Shown here: piece by piece, positions 17,418 to 25,870 of the stretch
How positions within the stretch are numbered: position 1 is the stretch's first letter
Layout of the letters: each line of letters opens with the position of its first letter
From: Thermomonospora catenispora
Lineage (GTDB): Bacteria > Actinomycetota > Actinomycetes > Streptosporangiales > Streptosporangiaceae
Direction: 5' to 3'
Assembly: GCF_006363815.1 (NCBI RefSeq)
Contig: NZ_RRYT01000014.1
Coordinates: 1 to 64,000, forward strand
Length of the DNA: 64,000 bases
Program-made: the position numbers and the translations under genes
Notes under the pieces: model-generated
What the model was told of the DNA's origin: nothing
The model's input: only the letters and a program-made list of their open reading frames with translations
The model's database searches: none

Positions 17418-18119
17418 TCAGGCGGAGGCCGCGGAGGGACGGTGCAGGACGGCGCGCTCGATCAGCGTCCAGCTCGTCGTGACCAGCAGATGGATCCCCG
17501 CGGCCAGCGGCAGGAACAGCGCCGCCGCCACCGTGCCGAACGGCGCCAGCCGCAGGAGCCGGCGGCCCGGCAGATCAGGGGCCGGCGAGGCGTCCAGACG
17601 ACGGGACGCCGCCCAGGCCACCGCCGCCGTCAGCGCCAGCAGCCCCAGGAACGCCAGCGACGGGACGGTGAAGAGGCCTCCCGCCAGGACGCCGGCGAAG
17701 TTCTGGCCGAGCGGCGCGCCGAACAGGGTGTGCGCCAGCAGCGCGTTCTGCCGCCCGGCCACCGTCGCCGAGGTGAACAGCCGGTACATCACGCACAGGA
17801 ACGGCGCCTGCGCCAGCGCGGGCAGGCATCCGGCCGCGGGGGAGACGCCCTCCTCCCGGTAGAGGGCGGCCAGTTCCCGCCGCAGCCGCCGGGGGTCGGC
17901 GCCGTGGCGGCGTCGCACCTCCCGGATCCTGGGCGCCAGCCGGGCGCGGGCGCGCTCGCCGCGGGCGGCGGCGACGCTGAGCGGCAGCAGCAGGGTGCGG
18001 ACCGCCATCGTGGCCAGCGCGATCGCCGCCACGGCCGCGCCGCCGGCCAGCGCCGGCTCCAGCGCCCGGGTCAGCGCCAGGACCAGGTCGTATGCGAACA
18101 CCACGGGAACGTCGAACAT
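17418..18119 (-). CDS. YidC/Oxa1-like membrane protein (short paralogue)
   Basis: A 233-residue integral membrane protein with about five hydrophobic segments. The conserved YidC core is visible: LATMAVRTLLLPLSVAAARG, then a charged cytoplasmic loop (RIREVRRRHGADPRRLRREL), GCLPALAQAPFLCVMYRLF, and an Arg within the membrane-proximal region. The main YidC near rnpA/oriC is usually longer; this copy lacks that context. It probably inserts or folds particular membrane proteins. The next gene upstream in the operon codes for a one-helix protein, an arrangement I recall from other actinomycetes. ATG 18119 with GGAAGGAA-type spacing supports the start. Confidence 0.8.
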   Translation of the reverse strand: MFDVPVVFAYDLVLALTRALEPALAGGAAVAAIALATMAVRTLLLPLSVAAARGERARARLAPRIREVRRRHGADPRRLRRELAALYREEGVSPAAGCLPALAQAPFLCVMYRLFTSATVAGRQNALLAHTLFGAPLGQNFAGVLAGGLFTVPSLAFLGLLALTAAVAWAASRRLDASPAPDLPGRRLLRLAPFGTVAAALFLPLAAGIHLLVTTSWTLIERAVLHRPSAASA

Positions 18120-18161
18120 GGGCTTCCTTCCAGAGCGAGACGGACATGACCGGGGGACCGG

Positions 18162-18422
18162 TCACGCCGACGGCGCTCTGGCCAGGGGGCGGCCCGGGGC
18201 GGCGGGGTCGCGCAGCCGCAGATACGCGGTGACCGCGGTGCTCGCCCGCAGCGCGGTGCGGACCCCGGCGGAGGAGGACCGCCGCGGCGTCCAGGCGGCG
18301 GCGCACGCCGCGACCGCCAGCAGCCCGGCGATCGCCAGCACGGCCAGCGCCGGCAGCGCGCCGCCCTGCCCGGACAGCGCGTCCGTCAGCGCGGTGAGCG
18401 CCGTGAGCACCGACGTGAACAC
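18162..18422 (-). CDS. Small one-helix protein, DUF6412-like
   Basis: An 86-residue protein from GTG 18422 with GGAG 8 bases upstream. One strong hydrophobic helix (about residues 22-43) is followed by a basic tail ([18 protein letters not shown]). It lies 42 bp upstream of the YidC-like gene on the same strand. The family name DUF6412 is from memory of this gene pair and is tentative; function is unknown, but membrane insertion together with the YidC-like protein is plausible. Confidence 0.65.
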   Translation of the reverse strand: MFTSVLTALTALTDALSGQGGALPALAVLAIAGLLAVAACAAAWTPRRSSSAGVRTALRASTAVTAYLRLRDPAAPGRPLARAPSA

Positions 18423-18530
18423 CGGCGTGTCTCCACTTCCGTCAACGCGTCACCGGCTTCGACGCGCGGCGGGGCGTGCCGGTTCCCGCAGGGGGCCACG
18501 GGACGCCGGATCCGGATAGGGTTGCCGTCC

Positions 18531-19007
18531 GTGAAGCCATCCGTGGACGTGCTCATCAAGCGGCTCGATGAGGATCTGCCGCTGCCCGCGTACGCGCACC
18601 CCGGCGACGCCGGGGCGGACCTGTACGCCCGGGTGGACGTGGAGCTGGCGCCGGGGCAGCGGGCGGTGGTGCCCACCGGGATCGCCATCGCTCTGCCCGA
18701 TGGGTATGCCGGTTTTGTTCATCCGCGTTCGGGTTTGGGCGCTAGGTTTGGGGTCACGATCGTCAATGCCCCCGGCACCATCGACGCCGGCTACCGCGGT
18801 GAGATCAAGGTGACCCTGCTGAACACCGACACCAGTGAGACCGTGCGGTTGCGACGCGGCGACCGGATCGCCCAGCTCGTCATCCAGAAGGTGGAGCGGG
18901 CGGCCTTCCACGAGGTGGCTGCACTGCCCGGATCGACGCGCGGCGCGAACGGCTTCGGTTCCACCGGTGGCCTGTCGGCGACCGCATCGCAGCCCGGGCG
19001 CAACTAG
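18531..19007 (+). CDS. dut: dUTP diphosphatase (dUTPase)
   Basis: A 158-residue trimeric dUTPase hydrolysing dUTP to dUMP, supplying dTMP precursors and keeping uracil out of DNA. All motifs are present: [10 protein letters not shown] (1), [12 protein letters not shown] (2), [20 protein letters not shown] (3), [13 protein letters not shown] (4), and the C-terminal arm [12 protein letters not shown] (5). I chose GTG 18531 ([13 protein letters not shown]) with AGGG upstream; a TTG nine bases earlier is less likely. Codons for residues 57-74 are oddly T-rich compared with the rest of the gene (see findings). DUF3710 follows on the same strand, as in other actinobacteria. Confidence 0.95.
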   Translation: MKPSVDVLIKRLDEDLPLPAYAHPGDAGADLYARVDVELAPGQRAVVPTGIAIALPDGYAGFVHPRSGLGARFGVTIVNAPGTIDAGYRGEIKVTLLNTDTSETVRLRRGDRIAQLVIQKVERAAFHEVAALPGSTRGANGFGSTGGLSATASQPGRN

Positions 19008-19063
19008 GCTGAGCGCGCTACGGCAGCGGTCAGATCGAGCACATTCAAGAAGGAGCGTGAGTC

Positions 19064-19897
19064 GTGCCTATTCGACGTCGTCGTCGCCACGACGAGGAAT
19101 CGGACAAGAACCTCGACGTGGCCCGCGAGCAGGCGGACGCCGTCGAGACGGACGACGCCCCCGCCGGAGGGGCGGGCGATGCCACCGGCCCGTGGGACGT
19201 GGCGGACGCCTTCCCCGAGCTGGACCGCCTCGACTTCGGCTCGCTGCGCATCCCGGTCGGACCGGGCCTGGCCTTCCAGGTGAACTTCGAGGCCACCGAG
19301 GTGGACGCGCAGGGCAATCCGGTCAACGGCCGTCCGGTCGCGGTGCTGGTGCAGCACGCCGAGAGCGTGCTGCAGATCCAGGCGTTCGCCGCGCCCAAGC
19401 GCAGCGGGATCTGGGACGAGGTCCGCAAGGAGGCCGCCACCGAGATCACCGAGCAGGCGCAGGGGCAGGCCGAGGAGCGTCCGGGGCCGTTCGGCACCGA
19501 GCTGATGGCCATGGTGCCCGCCCAGCTCACCAAGGAGATGCTGGAGCAGATGCCGCCCGAGGTGCGCGAGCAGATCCCCCAGGAGGTCATCGACCAGGGG
19601 TACGCCTGGCAGCCGGTGCGGTTCATCGGGGTGGACGGCCCGCGCTGGTTCCTGCAGGGCGTGGTGCAGGGCGCCGCGGTCGAGGACGAGGAGCAGTGGC
19701 AGGTCCTGGAGGACGTGTTCCGCAACATCGTGGTGATCCGCGGCGAGCAGCCGATGCCGCCGCGTGAGCTGCTGCCGCTGAGCATCCCCAAGGAGTTCAC
19801 CGAGGCGGCCCAGCAGGCTCAGCAGGCCCAGCAGGGCGAGGGCGGCCAGGCCGCCGACCCGGCGGAGCGCGGCCAGGAGGCCAGCGAGGTCCGCTGA
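19064..19897 (+). CDS. DUF3710 protein
   Basis: A 277-residue soluble protein from GTG 19064, with AAGGAG 8 bases before it. The N-terminus is basic (PIRRRRRHDEE) and then acidic. The conserved core starts at GPWDVADAFPELDRLDFGSL and includes WDEVRKEAATEITEQAQGQ and RFIGVDGPRWFLQGVVQG. The tail is Gln/Ala-rich and low complexity. This is DUF3710 (Rv2696c-like), always near dut in actinobacteria; its biochemical role is unknown. It is probably in one operon with dut. Confidence 0.9.
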   Translation: MPIRRRRRHDEESDKNLDVAREQADAVETDDAPAGGAGDATGPWDVADAFPELDRLDFGSLRIPVGPGLAFQVNFEATEVDAQGNPVNGRPVAVLVQHAESVLQIQAFAAPKRSGIWDEVRKEAATEITEQAQGQAEERPGPFGTELMAMVPAQLTKEMLEQMPPEVREQIPQEVIDQGYAWQPVRFIGVDGPRWFLQGVVQGAAVEDEEQWQVLEDVFRNIVVIRGEQPMPPRELLPLSIPKEFTEAAQQAQQAQQGEGGQAADPAERGQEASEVR

Positions 19898-19961
19898 GCC
19901 CGTCGTCCCCGTCGTGGCCGCGTCCGGCCGGCGGTCATGGCGGGGAGGGGCGACCCCGGCG

Positions 19962-20666
19962 TCACAGCTCGATCAGCTCGAACGGCATCGCGTGCGGCAC
20001 CCCGGCCTCCCGTCCGGTCCGCTCGCAGATCCCGGTGAGGAACGCGTCGGGGTCGAAGTCCTGCCCGAGCCCGGCGAAGTACGCCCGGTGGGCCCGGAGG
20101 GAGGCGATGCCCGCCGCCAGGCGTCCGGTCACGTCCACATAGTGCGCGGACCGCGGCGAATTGGCCACCAGGGCGAACCGCACCCCCTGCCAGGGCTCCA
20201 GGTCCAGATCGCGGAACACCCAGCGGTTGGCGGCGTCGTGCACCGCGTCCAGCACCGCCAGGCCGAACACCCGGTGGTCGGCCATGTTGAAGCCCTCGCC
20301 GCCCGGCCAGGTCTCCCGGAAGTTCCCGGTGACCACCACCTCGGGCCGGTGCCGGCGGATCGCCCGGGCGATGTCGCGGCGCAGCGGCAGCCCGTACTCC
20401 AGCATCCCGTCGGGATGGTCGAGGAACTCCACCGTCTCCACGCCGACCGCCCGAGCCGCCTCGATCTGCTCGGCGGTGCGGACCCGGGCGGCCTCGGCGG
20501 GATCCATGCCGTCGATCCCGGCCTCTCCGCGGGTGGCCAGCACCTGCACCACCGTCTTGCCCGCGGCGGTCCACTTGGCGATGGCGGTGGACGCGCCGTA
20601 CTCCAGGTCGTCGGGGTGCGCGACGAGGGTCAGCGCACGTTCCCAGTCCTCCGGCACGGGTCGCAT
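19962..20666 (-). CDS. PIG-L/LmbE-type deacetylase
   Basis: A 234-residue zinc-dependent N-acetyl-hydrolase of the LmbE fold. AHPDDLEYGAS carries the zinc-binding His and the catalytic Asp, and the second His is in NMADHRVFG. Relatives deacetylate N-acetylglucosaminyl compounds, such as the mycothiol precursor (MshB) or mycothiol conjugates (Mca). This protein is shorter than typical Mca, and its substrate is not predictable. ATG 20666 follows GGAGG closely; an in-frame GTG at 20675 is an alternative. It is convergent with DUF3710. Confidence 0.85.
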   Translation of the reverse strand: MRPVPEDWERALTLVAHPDDLEYGASTAIAKWTAAGKTVVQVLATRGEAGIDGMDPAEAARVRTAEQIEAARAVGVETVEFLDHPDGMLEYGLPLRRDIARAIRRHRPEVVVTGNFRETWPGGEGFNMADHRVFGLAVLDAVHDAANRWVFRDLDLEPWQGVRFALVANSPRSAHYVDVTGRLAAGIASLRAHRAYFAGLGQDFDPDAFLTGICERTGREAGVPHAMPFELIEL

Positions 20667-20740
20667 GCCCTCCACGCTAACCCGCCGGCCGGCCGCGTTC
20701 CGGGCCGGGCCGCGGGTCGGGCGGCGGTCGGGGACCCGGA

Positions 20741-21202
20741 TCAGGGATGCGGCAGGGTGCGCTCCAGCAGGTCCACCACGGTGATCGCGCCGATCATCGG
20801 CGGGTTCGGGCCGGCGGTGGACTCCACCACCGCCACCACGGGGCTGTGGGCGGCGGCGCTCAGCGCGGCGATCTCCATCACGGTGGCGTCGCCCTTCACC
20901 ATCGGGATCCGGGCGGACTCGCGCGGCAGCAGGTCCCGCACCTTCCGGCCGCGCAGCCGCTCGCACAGCCGGTCGGCCTGCTGCTCGCCGTACACGTGCG
21001 CCAGCGCCGGATCGTCCTGCACGTACTGGGGGACGGCGAACCGCAGGATCTGCGAGCCGGGCAGCACCGCCACCGGGTGCCGGGCCTCGTCCACCACGAT
21101 CAGCCCCGGCAGCCGCCGTTCGACCATCAGCCGTGCGGCGTCCAGCGCGTCGTCGTCCGGTCCGATGACCGGGAACTCCCGGGCCAGTTCACGAGCGCGC
21201 AC
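20741..21202 (-). CDS. CBS-domain protein
   Basis: A 153-residue protein made of two CBS motifs (about residues 5-60 and 85-150), a fold that binds adenosine nucleotides. Landmarks are REFPVIGPDDDALDAARLMV, GLIVVDEARHPVAVLPGSQI, and the second repeat ending IGAITVVDLLERTL. It has no other domain. It is divergent from the SLC13/ArsB-type permease gene, with only 129 bp between starts, suggesting that nucleotide sensing may regulate that transporter. GTG 21202 is the most plausible start. Confidence 0.82.
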   Translation of the reverse strand: MRARELAREFPVIGPDDDALDAARLMVERRLPGLIVVDEARHPVAVLPGSQILRFAVPQYVQDDPALAHVYGEQQADRLCERLRGRKVRDLLPRESARIPMVKGDATVMEIAALSAAAHSPVVAVVESTAGPNPPMIGAITVVDLLERTLPHP

Positions 21203-21210
21203 GTTTCGAC

Positions 21211-21238
21211 GATACCCCTGTGCCGATACCCCTGTGCC
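21211..21238. repeat. Tandem 14-bp repeat in a divergent promoter region
   Basis: GATACCCCTGTGCC occurs twice back to back between the divergent CBS and permease genes. It could be a repeated regulatory site or a slippage product. Confidence 0.7.
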
Positions 21239-21331
21239 GGATTCGTCCCATAGCCGATTAGGGTGACGGGCAGGTGTGCCGGGAAGTCTGGTCGGCGAGT
21301 CCCTCGTTCGCTTCGCCACGGAAGGACACAG

Positions 21332-22609
21332 GTGAGCGCCGCCGCCGCGATCGTCATCTTCTCCGTCGCCTACATCCTCATCGCCACCGAGCGGATCCCC
21401 CGCACCGCCGTCGCGCTCGGCGGTGCGGGGCTGATGCTGCTGCTGCACATCACCGACGCCGAGGCGGCGTTCTTCTCCGAGGAGACCGGCGTCGACTGGA
21501 ACGTGGTCTTCCTGCTGCTGGGGATGATGGTGATCGTCTCCGTGCTGCGGCAGACCGGGATCTTCGAATACGTGGCGATCTGGGCGGCCAAACGCGCCCG
21601 GGGCCGGCCCTACCGACTGATGCTGATGCTGGTGCTCATCACCGCGGTGGCGTCGGCGCTGCTGGACAACGTCACCACCGTGCTGCTGATCGCCCCCGTC
21701 ACCTTCCTGGTCTGCGAGCGGCTGGCGCTCAACCCGGTCCCCTATCTGATCGCCGAGGTGATGGCCTCCAACATCGGCGGCGCCGCCACCCTGGTCGGCG
21801 ACCCGCCCAACATCATCATCGCCAGCCGCGGCAACCTGTCGTTCAACGACTTCCTGGTGCACATGGCCCCGCTGGTGATCGTGCTGATCGCGGTGTTCTG
21901 CCTGCTGTGCCGGGTGCTGTTCCGCTCGGCGTTCCGCTACGACCCCGAGCGGGTCGCCGAGGTGATGAAGCTGGAGGAGCGCGAGGCCATCACCGACCGG
22001 CGGCTGCTGATCCAGGGGCTGGTGGTGCTGGGCCTGGTGATCGCCGCGTTCGTGCTGCACCCGGTGCTGCACTATGAGCCGTCGGTGGTGGCGCTGCTGG
22101 GCGCTGGGCTGCTGGTGGCGGCCACCAAGGTCACCACCGAGCAGGCGCTGGAGGAGGTCGAGTGGCCCACCCTGGTGTTCTTCATGGGCCTGTTCGTCAT
22201 GGTCGGCGGGCTGGTGGAGACCGGGGTGATCGGGGAGATCTCCGAGCGCGCCGCCGAGGCCACCGAGGGCCGCCTCGGCTTCGCCGCCATGCTGCTGCTG
22301 TGGGGGTCGGCGCTCCTGTCGGCGATCGTCGACAACATCCCCTATGTGGCCACCATGAGCCCGATCGTGGCCGAGCTGGTGCAGGACGCCGGCGCGGACG
22401 GGCAGGTGCTGTGGTGGGCGCTGGCGCTGGGCGCGGACCTGGGCGGCAACGCCACCGCCATCGGCGCCAGCGCCAACGTGGTGGTGCTGGGCATCGCCGC
22501 CCGCAACGGCCACCCGATCAGCTTCTGGCACTTCACCAAGTACGGCGTCGCGGTGACCTTGATCATGGTCGCCCTGTGCGTGCCGTATCTGTGGCTTCGC
22601 TACCTGTAG
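21332..22609 (+). CDS. SLC13/ArsB-NhaD-type ion transporter
   Basis: A 425-residue membrane protein with about ten hydrophobic helices, of the ion transporter superfamily containing ArsB, NhaD and the P protein. Characteristic re-entrant motifs occur twice: [19 protein letters not shown] followed by [19 protein letters not shown], and [16 protein letters not shown] followed by [18 protein letters not shown]. The substrate may be arsenite, Na+/H+ or an organic anion; no arsenic genes are nearby, so arsenic resistance is not supported. GTG 21332 has GAAGGA upstream. It precedes the potassium transport genes on the same strand. Confidence 0.85.
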   Translation: MSAAAAIVIFSVAYILIATERIPRTAVALGGAGLMLLLHITDAEAAFFSEETGVDWNVVFLLLGMMVIVSVLRQTGIFEYVAIWAAKRARGRPYRLMLMLVLITAVASALLDNVTTVLLIAPVTFLVCERLALNPVPYLIAEVMASNIGGAATLVGDPPNIIIASRGNLSFNDFLVHMAPLVIVLIAVFCLLCRVLFRSAFRYDPERVAEVMKLEEREAITDRRLLIQGLVVLGLVIAAFVLHPVLHYEPSVVALLGAGLLVAATKVTTEQALEEVEWPTLVFFMGLFVMVGGLVETGVIGEISERAAEATEGRLGFAAMLLLWGSALLSAIVDNIPYVATMSPIVAELVQDAGADGQVLWWALALGADLGGNATAIGASANVVVLGIAARNGHPISFWHFTKYGVAVTLIMVALCVPYLWLRYL

Positions 22610-22707
22610 ACGCCGGCGGAACGTCGGCGTGTCCTCGGGGACGCCTCCGGAGATGCCGCCGGGAATGCGGCGGTTGGTCGGGGCTGTGGTGCCTTAGCCT
22701 GGGTTGC

Positions 22708-23130
22708 ATGAACCAGGTGTCGGCGGGGTCGGCCGTGGACATGGACGGCGCATCCGACCGGAAGGGCGAAGGCGGGCTGCGGCGGCTGTGGCGCCGTCTG
22801 TTCGCCGAGCGCGAGGAGCTGGAGGCCGAGGAGCTGCAGCAGACCTCCGGGGCGGAGGGCGCGACGCCGATCGCGGAGTGCACCGGGCGCGTCCGCACCC
22901 GTGTGGCCGGTACGCTACGGACCGTGACTTTGCGACCGCGGGGAGGCGCTCCGGCGCTGGAGGCAGAGCTGTACGACGGGACCGACGTGGTCAGCCTGGT
23001 GTGGCTGGGCCGGCGGAGGATCGCCGGGATCGAGCCCGGCCGCCGGCTCATCGCCGAGGGACTGGTCAGCGTGCAGGACGGCCGCAAGACCATCTTCAAC
23101 CCGCGCTACGAGCTGCGGGGGGACGGATGA
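22708..23130 (+). CDS. OB-fold nucleic-acid-binding domain protein
   Basis: A 140-residue protein. The first 50 residues are charged and low complexity; the rest is an OB fold: PIAECTGRVRTRVAGTLRTV, ALEAELYDGTDVVSLVWLG, and a terminal RKTIFNPRYEL. This pattern is conserved in actinobacteria next to DUF3159 and TrkA genes (Rv2694c-like); its function is unknown. The start at 22708 is uncertain, with no good ribosome site; ATG 22741 is possible. It overlaps DUF3159 by 4 bp (ATGA), so translation is coupled. Confidence 0.8.
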   Translation: MNQVSAGSAVDMDGASDRKGEGGLRRLWRRLFAEREELEAEELQQTSGAEGATPIAECTGRVRTRVAGTLRTVTLRPRGGAPALEAELYDGTDVVSLVWLGRRRIAGIEPGRRLIAEGLVSVQDGRKTIFNPRYELRGDG

Positions 23131-23810
23131 CCGGGGGCGCCGGGCAGGACGCCGAGAGAGCCGTGGAACGCCCCGTCACCTACGACACCGTCGAGGCCGC
23201 GGTGCGCGCCCAGCTGTCCAAGGCGCTCGGCGGGGTGCGCGGAATGGTCGAGGCGGCCGTGCCGACCATCGGGTTCACCGGCACCTATGTGCTCACCGGC
23301 GAGCTGCGGACCTCGCTGCTGGCCGGCGTGATCGCCGCGGTGGCGCTGCTGGCGGTGCGGGTGCTGCAGCGCTCCACCCCGCAGTTCGTGCTCAACAGCC
23401 TGGTCGGGATCGGCATCGCGGCGTTCTTCGCGCTGCGCTCGGGGGAGGCCGAGGACGCCTTCCTGCCCGGCATCATCTACAACGCCGCCTACGCCGCCGG
23501 CATGATCTTCTCCATCCTGGTGCGCTGGCCGGTGGTCGGCTTCATCATCGGGTCGATCACCGGCGACCCCACCGCCTGGCGGTCCGACCCCGGCATCGTG
23601 AAGCTGTGCTCCCGGCTGACCTGGCTGCTGGTGCTGCCCTGCGTGGTGCGAGTGGTGGTGCAGTATCCGCTGTGGCTGGCCGGACAGGTCGCCTGGCTGG
23701 GCGCCGCCAAGATCGCGCTCGGCTGGCCGTTGCAGGTCGCCGCGCTGGCCGCCATGGTCTGGCTGCTGGCCCGCGGCCGCACCCCGATGCGGGACGCCTC
23801 CGCGGCCTGA
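23127..23810 (+). CDS. DUF3159 membrane protein
   Basis: A 227-residue protein with five or six membrane helices, recognised as DUF3159. Landmarks are AVPTIGFTGTYVLTGELRTS, LLAVRVLQRSTPQFVLNSLV, GIIYNAAYAAGMIFSILVRW and the conserved loop GDPTAWRSDP. The function is unknown. It is translationally coupled to the OB-fold gene, and TrkH starts 9 bp downstream, so the three are one operon. The link with potassium uptake is conserved but unexplained. Confidence 0.87.
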   Translation: MTGGAGQDAERAVERPVTYDTVEAAVRAQLSKALGGVRGMVEAAVPTIGFTGTYVLTGELRTSLLAGVIAAVALLAVRVLQRSTPQFVLNSLVGIGIAAFFALRSGEAEDAFLPGIIYNAAYAAGMIFSILVRWPVVGFIIGSITGDPTAWRSDPGIVKLCSRLTWLLVLPCVVRVVVQYPLWLAGQVAWLGAAKIALGWPLQVAALAAMVWLLARGRTPMRDASAA

Positions 23811-23819
23811 GCCGTTCCG

Positions 23820-25196
23820 ATGAGGCCGCTGCTGCGCCGACGCCGCACGCCCTACGGCTCGGCGGTGTTCGCCCGGTTCCGGCATCCGGCCCAGATCATC
23901 GTCTGGGCGTTCGCCGCCGCGATCGCCGTGGGCACCGCGCTGCTGTCGCTGCCGATCTCCACCGCCTCCGGGGAGTCCGCCGGGCCGCTCACCGCCGGGC
24001 TGACGGCGACCTCGGCGGTGTGCCTGACCGGGCTGCTGACGGTGGACGTCGCCGCCTACTGGTCGGCGTTCGGCAAGGTCGTGATCATCGCGCTGATCCA
24101 GGTCGGCGGGCTGGGGATCATGACGCTGGCCACGTTGTTCGCGTTGCTGGTGTCGGGTCGGCTGGGACTGCGCGCCCGGCTGCTGGCGCAGGCGGAGACC
24201 AAGGTCCTCTACGGCGACGAGCTGCGCAAGGTGATCCTCAGGATCGTGGCCTTCAGCCTGCTGTCGGAGACGGCGCTGGCGACGGTGCTGTCGCTGCGGC
24301 TGGCCCTGGGCCACGGCGAGCCGGCGGGCCGGGCGATCCCCCTGGGGGTCTTCCACGCGATCTCGGCGTTCAACAACGCCGGGTTCGCGCTGTGGCCCGA
24401 CAGCCTGACGCGTTTCGTCGGCGACCCGTGGATCGTGCTGCCGGTGGCGTGCGCGGTGATCGTGGGCGGGCTGGGGTTCCCGGTGGTGTTCGAGCTGGTG
24501 CGCTCCTGGCGGCGGCCGGGGACCTGGTCGGTGCTGACCCGGATCACCGTCGGGGTGAGCGCGGTGCTGCTGGTGGGCGGGACCCTGCTGTTCACCGTCG
24601 CCGAGTGGCGCAACCCGCAGACCCTGGGGGCGCTGCCCGACCGGTACAAGGTCGTCGCGGGATTCTTCACCGCGGTGATGCCCCGCTCGGGCGGGTTCAG
24701 CGTCATCGACGTCTCGGCCATGCGGCAGGAGAGCTGGCTGCTCACCGACGCGCTGATGTTCATCGGCGGCGGCAGCGCCGGCACCGCGGGCGGCATCAAG
24801 GTCACCACCTTCGGCCTGCTGGCCTTCGTGATCTGGGCCGAGCTGCGCGGCGAGGACCGGGTGAACGTGGGGAACCGCCGGCTGGCCGGGCCGGTGCAGC
24901 GGCAGGCGCTCACCATCGCGCTGTTGAGCGTGGGCATCGTCGCGGTGGGCACGTTCATCCTGTTGGTCATGGTTCCGCATACCCTGGACCGGGTGCTGCT
25001 GGAGGTGGTGTCGGCGTTCGCCACGGTCGGGCTGAGCACCGGGATCACCCCGCAGTTGCCGCCGGCCGGACAGGTGCTGATCATCGTGTTGATGTTCATC
25101 GGCCGGGTCGGTCCGCTGACCGTCTTCTCCGCGCTCGCGCTGCGCGAGCGCACCCGCCGCTACGAGCTTCCCGAGGAGCGACCCATCGTTGGCTGA
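23820..25196 (+). CDS. TrkH/KtrB-type potassium channel subunit
   Basis: A 458-residue protein with eight to ten membrane helices and four selectivity-filter-like loops: TATSAVCLTGLLTVD, SAFNNAGFALWPD, PRSGGFSVIDVSAM and FATVGLSTGITPQLP. A GGGSAGTAGGIKVTTF loop corresponds to the intramembrane gate of KtrB. It transports K+ (or Na+-coupled K+) under control of an RCK partner encoded by the overlapping downstream gene. KtrB is the closer type because the filter carries single Gly residues. Confidence 0.88.
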   Translation: MRPLLRRRRTPYGSAVFARFRHPAQIIVWAFAAAIAVGTALLSLPISTASGESAGPLTAGLTATSAVCLTGLLTVDVAAYWSAFGKVVIIALIQVGGLGIMTLATLFALLVSGRLGLRARLLAQAETKVLYGDELRKVILRIVAFSLLSETALATVLSLRLALGHGEPAGRAIPLGVFHAISAFNNAGFALWPDSLTRFVGDPWIVLPVACAVIVGGLGFPVVFELVRSWRRPGTWSVLTRITVGVSAVLLVGGTLLFTVAEWRNPQTLGALPDRYKVVAGFFTAVMPRSGGFSVIDVSAMRQESWLLTDALMFIGGGSAGTAGGIKVTTFGLLAFVIWAELRGEDRVNVGNRRLAGPVQRQALTIALLSVGIVAVGTFILLVMVPHTLDRVLLEVVSAFATVGLSTGITPQLPPAGQVLIIVLMFIGRVGPLTVFSALALRERTRRYELPEERPIVG

Positions 25197-25851
25197 CAGA
25201 CGCAACGACCCCGTGGTGGTCATCGGACTGGGCCGGTTCGGCAGCTCGCTGGCGCTGGAGCTGGTGCGCCAGGGCACCGAGGTCCTGGCCATCGATCAGC
25301 GGCCCAAGGTGGTGCAGGCGATGGCCGGGCAGCTCACCCACATCGCCACCGCCGACTCCACCGACATCGAGGCGCTGCGGCAGCTCGGCGTGCCGGAGTT
25401 CCACCGCGCCGTGGTGGCCATCGGCAGCGACATCGAGGCCAGCATCCTGACCACCTCGCTGCTGGTGGAGCTGGAGATCGAGGACATCTGGGCCAAGGCG
25501 ATCAGCCGCCAGCACGGGCGCATCCTGGAGCGCATCGGCGCCACCCACGTGGTGCTGCCCGAGCACGACATGGGCGAGCGGGTCGCCCACCTGGTCAGCG
25601 GCCGGATGCTCGACTACATCGCGGTCGACGAGCACTTCGCGCTGGCCAAGACCCGCCCGCCCAAGGAGCTGGTCGGGATCCCGCTCGCCGACACCGGGCT
25701 GCGCCGCAAGTACGGCGTGACCGTGGTGTCGGTCAAGAGCGAGGGGGAGGAGTTCACCTACGCCACCCCCGACACGGTGCTGCAGTACGGCGACCTGATC
25801 ATCGTCGCCGGGGCGATCGACAAGGTCGAGCGGTTCACCGAGCTGCTGTGA
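25189..25851 (+). CDS. KtrA/TrkA-type RCK regulatory subunit
   Basis: A 220-residue cytosolic regulator: a Rossmann RCK_N domain (GLGRFGSSLALELVRQGTEV, nucleotide binding) and an RCK_C domain (about residues 140-220, ending AGAIDKVERFTEL). It forms an octameric ring gating the TrkH/KtrB channel in response to ATP/ADP, and in many bacteria c-di-AMP binds the RCK_C part. The start is TTG 25189, supported by GAGGAG upstream and an 8-bp overlap with the channel gene. Confidence 0.88.
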   Translation: MADRRNDPVVVIGLGRFGSSLALELVRQGTEVLAIDQRPKVVQAMAGQLTHIATADSTDIEALRQLGVPEFHRAVVAIGSDIEASILTTSLLVELEIEDIWAKAISRQHGRILERIGATHVVLPEHDMGERVAHLVSGRMLDYIAVDEHFALAKTRPPKELVGIPLADTGLRRKYGVTVVSVKSEGEEFTYATPDTVLQYGDLIIVAGAIDKVERFTELL

Positions 25852-25853
25852 GA

Positions 25854-25869
25854 CGCCCCGCCCGGGGCG
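25854..25869. terminator. Short GC hairpin between convergent trkA-type genes
   Basis: CGCCCCG at 25854-25860 pairs with CGGGGCG at 25863-25869, filling the gap between the two convergent genes. It could serve as a bidirectional terminator. Confidence 0.45.
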
Positions 25870-25870
25870 C

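Noticed and set aside
21332-22609. Arsenite efflux function for the ArsB/NhaD-like permease
   Set aside because: The fold fits several ion transporter groups, and no arsR, arsC or acr3 genes are nearby.
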